From Cylicocyclus nassatus (taxonomy: Eukaryota > Nematoda > Chromadorea > Rhabditida > Strongylidae), in contig CATQJL010000223.1 in assembly GCA_958299035.1 (NCBI GenBank), positions 54,356,302 to 54,420,301 of the forward strand: DNA of 64,000 nucleotides, read 5' to 3'. Positions 61,091 to 64,000 of this stretch are shown here, in pieces; the first letter of the stretch is position 1, and every line of letters begins with the position of its first letter. The notes beneath the pieces were generated by a model. The model was not told the DNA's origin. It worked only from the letters and a program-made list of their open reading frames with translations, and made no database searches. The position numbers and the translations under genes are program-made.

Positions 61091-62051
61091 TTAGATTGGT
61101 CCAAAAGTTCTTGCGCATCATTTTTAAAAAATCATAACTTCCTTGCCTCTCGATGGAATTCGTTGAAATTATACATATTCGAAAGAGCAATCCATGCATT
61201 TTACAGCATTTAGTCCTTCGTGAATAGCTTGAAAAACTTCGAAAGTTCAAGCAGTTGAAGAAAATCAGTCAAGATTGGCATTTTTCGGGTTGAGTCACGT
61301 AAAATTCTGGAGGTATCTTTTGATAGAGAAAATTATGCTCATTACAGTGGTGCCTTTCCCGTTAATTGAAACGAAAATGATCGAGAGTTAGGAGCAAATA
61401 AAGAGAATTCCTTCACTTCTGCAATATTTGAGCATGCTCAAAAAATCTAAAAACGTCACAGAAAAGACGGGAAAGTCATGAACATGGGTTTTGTGACCTT
61501 GTCTTTCTAGCTGAGCAAAAATTGTGCCAATCGAGAGCAATTTTGTTTTTCGTGATTTTTTCGGGTTTTCGAGCCTGCGTTTTTCACGAAAATCAAAATC
61601 GCTCTCGATTAGCACGATTCTTATCAGCTAAAAAGAGATGGTTACAAAATCCATGTTCATGACTTTCCCGTCTTTTCTGTGATTTTTAGGCTTTTTTGAG
61701 CATGCTCAAAAATTGCAAAATTGAAGGAATTCTCTTTATTTGCTTCTAGCTCTCGATCTTTTTCGTTTCAATAAATGGGAAAGGAACCACTGTAATGGGC
61801 ATAATTTTCTCTATCAAATGGAAACACTTCCAGAATTTTTTGTGACTCAGCTCGAAAAATGCCAATCTTGACTGATTCTCTTCAACTGCTTGTATCTCTC
61901 AAAGTTTCTGAAACTAATTCACATCGGAAGCACTGCTGTAAAGAGGATACATCTTACTTTCGAATGTGTATAATTTCTACGAATTCCATCGAGTGGCAAG
62001 GAAGTTATGACTTTTTGAAAATGATGCGCAAGAACTTTTAGACCAACTTAA
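61091..62051. mobile_element. 0.96 kb palindromic mariner-like MITE
   Basis: Ends TTAGATTGGTCCAAAAGTTC / GAACTTTTAGACCAACTTAA with GCGCATCATTTTT continuing, TA on both sides. Arms are inverted copies for hundreds of bp (AACATGGGTTTTGTGACC at 61473 against its complement at ~61645). Distinct from the families at 34526, 45534 and 56540 by its terminal sequence. Confidence 0.75.
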
Positions 62052-64000
62052 TATTTTTTTGAGAAAATTCCACCACTTACTGGGTTCTGCTGCATGAATG
62101 CGAATCAATCGCTCAATATCTTGAAACATTCTATGCTATCAAAACACGTAACACGTGAGTGAAAAAAAATTGTATTTTGTTAGGCATCAAGACGTCTTTG
62201 ACCATGAGTGGTAATGTACAACTCTGCTGTGAAAAACAGGTTCAGATTTCTCATAATGGCAATGCAATGAAAAATGCTTATTGAAGCAAACGGAAACAAA
62301 TTACTGTGATAATGCTTTGAGAGACAATAATGTTGATCAGTGATTGAAAGTAGCTGGGTAATTGACCGTGTCGTCAGGATCATATGGCTTCATCTGCGCA
62401 GGAAAATGCGCTAAGATCTTGTGGTCTCTTAGAGTAGTTCAATGCGACCGCCTTGCTTTTTTTGTTTTCGGATGCCACTCACTCTCGCTGCAAGCTACAG
62501 CTAAGCTTAATGCATAATCACACGTATACTTGCTGATTGCGAAATCGTTAGCCATCGTAAATTCCTAATAACCTTCGCTAAAATCTTTGCCTCCCATTGT
62601 TTGGAGTCAAGAACTGCCATAGGGGATGACATGAATCCTGGAATGTGATATCAACGAAAGTCTCCGCAAGATGTTTTTTTTCGTGCGCATAAAATGAAAT
62701 TCTATGCGGTGCAATAAGATATCGCATTAATGAATCCATTCACTTCATACAAAAGTGCTTCAGCAAACCTTTTCAAACTTGCCTCACCTATTTACCCACT
62801 CTCGCAAACTCATTTCCACCAAGTGGTCGATATCTAACTACCCTGATCTAACCCTGCAATGTCGATCATGTGGATATTCTATTCTATTCCATTTCGTTGC
62901 ACTTCAATGCCTTATTAACTTCTACATCTAAATTACTTTCAATTCATCTAAAATCCGAGTAATGTGTGGGCCTTCGCTTTTCAAAAAAGCTATGAATTTG
63001 CATCAAATTAAATTTGTAAGCAGAGCTTTCAGTAGAAAGCAAACTTTGGCTAGACTTGCATAGCAACTTGTGAATCAAAATGCCTCATAGAAACCCATGT
63101 ATTACACTACAATGCGAAGGTTTTCAAAACTGAAAAAACTGTGGATTTGCAAAAATCGATGAATTCGAGGTAAATCTCGATTTTTTGAATATTTCCATAT
63201 GGGAGTATGTACTGACTAACGTATAGACTATGACTAGTACGAAATTTTTCCAGAATATTCTGAAACCAGCGCTTCACCTCTGCTTCGCAGAGGTTCGCGT
63301 GAACCTGGCATCATGAACCGTGGTATCACTCTCTGAGAGCTTTCTCTCAAATTATTGTTCGGCTGATTGCAACGTGAGAGCCCTAGTTAAAAATGAACCA
63401 TACTCGCTATCTTAACCTCACATGAGTTTAGTATCGTAAATCATTCCTCACTGTAATTTCGTAACGGACAAACTCCACACTGCTTCAGATTAAGCCGCTT
63501 ATTATAAGTCATGATGCTTGCGGCACTCCAGTACTTCTTGCGACCAAACTCAAAATCGCAAGTTTCAAAATTCTGCATTTGTGTCTGTCTGTCTATCTGT
63601 CTTAACTGTCTACGAAAAAAAATTTTCTCTATAATTCTCAAAGCTTTTGATAAAAACTTGTTTTTGGCACTCTTAAAAAAATAGAACTTCGTCCTTTCGC
63701 TTAGTATCCCAAATTGGGTTAAGGGAAGATTCTCAAAAAATTGTAATCAAAAATGTGCAAGAAAGTAAAAAATGTACTTGCAAGGGGATGTTTGGCAACT
63801 TTGAACGCTGATTCCAAATATGCTTTTTTAGCTGCTTAGCATTATTCCGAAGCGAGTTATGGGCTTGCTGTTGTGAGTGATTATCAAACTTTTGAATTAC
63901 GTAAGACGACGTGTAGACAAGAAACTGCTCGAAGAAAGTGTTAGGGCTTTGAAGTAGCATCAGATTGATTCTTTCGATCTTGAAAAGGAGTGTTAAACAG
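62052..64000. other. unassigned
   Basis: No exon with paired splice sites, no RNA gene and no element ends recognised. Minor items: hairpin CCTCTGCTTCGCAGAGG at ~63277 and TGTCTGTCTGTCTATCTGTC at ~63581. Confidence 0.3.

Overview
This window looks like a piece of a nematode nuclear genome, most likely a clade V (strongylid, hookworm-like) parasite; the assignment is inference. The support is introns of 50-57 bp with TTTTCAG-type acceptors, a zinc-finger gene of the OVO/LIN-48 family, and a repeat load of RTE LINEs, BEL/Pao, a Penelope-like element with a GIY-YIG domain, PIF1-type Helitron and many palindromic MITEs. There is no sign of bacterial gene organisation. Host coding sequence is sparse and sits in roughly the first 23 kb; the rest is mainly transposable elements, many nested.

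Region 1 (1-22.9 kb): host genes and small transposons. The best gene is an OVO/LIN-48 type C2H2 transcription factor on the minus strand (7678 down to 5904, four exons, 3' end not found). Weaker gene evidence: a Cys-rich exon (2.67-3.02 kb, minus), an isolated exon at 11959-12060 (plus), a two-exon candidate at 17.9-18.3 kb (minus), and a three-exon candidate at 21.7-22.5 kb (plus). Between them lie TTAA-flanked MITEs, a 0.5 kb perfect-style palindrome, a Harbinger-type MITE, a tandem MITE pair and a 1.7 kb foldback element whose arms are ATTCGAA satellite.

Region 2 (22.9-29.4 kb): a BEL/Pao LTR retrotransposon on the minus strand with two ~97% identical LTRs. Gag, zinc knuckles, protease and the first RT residues are present, but RT, RNase H and integrase are replaced by a coiled-coil plus zinc-knuckle ORF. 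Gag is split by a 1.2 kb insertion.

Region 3 (29.7-35.9 kb): a decayed RTE LINE (plus) with an inserted TIR element, then microsatellites, a CAGGGTGTCCC palindrome, a mariner-like palindrome and a hAT MITE packed into TA-rich DNA.

Region 4 (35.9-44.0 kb): a Helitron (plus) with Rep/HUH and PIF1 helicase, broken by several frameshifts, with unusual ~190 bp inverted repeats near both ends. Two more CAGGGTGTCCC palindromes follow.

Region 5 (44.0-53.9 kb): a CR1/Jockey-type RT fragment (minus), a mariner-like palindrome, then a Penelope-like element (plus) interrupted by a 1 kb TIR element and by a complete RTE LINE with a 15-bp target duplication. That RTE carries a MULE-type MITE with its own 10-bp duplication. 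A 0.87 kb TIR element sits inside another inverted-repeat element.

Region 6 (53.9-64 kb): a 1.54 kb hAT-type palindrome with an 8-bp duplication, a tRNA-like sequence, mariner-like elements, a duplicated MITE and one coding-like relic; no clear host gene.
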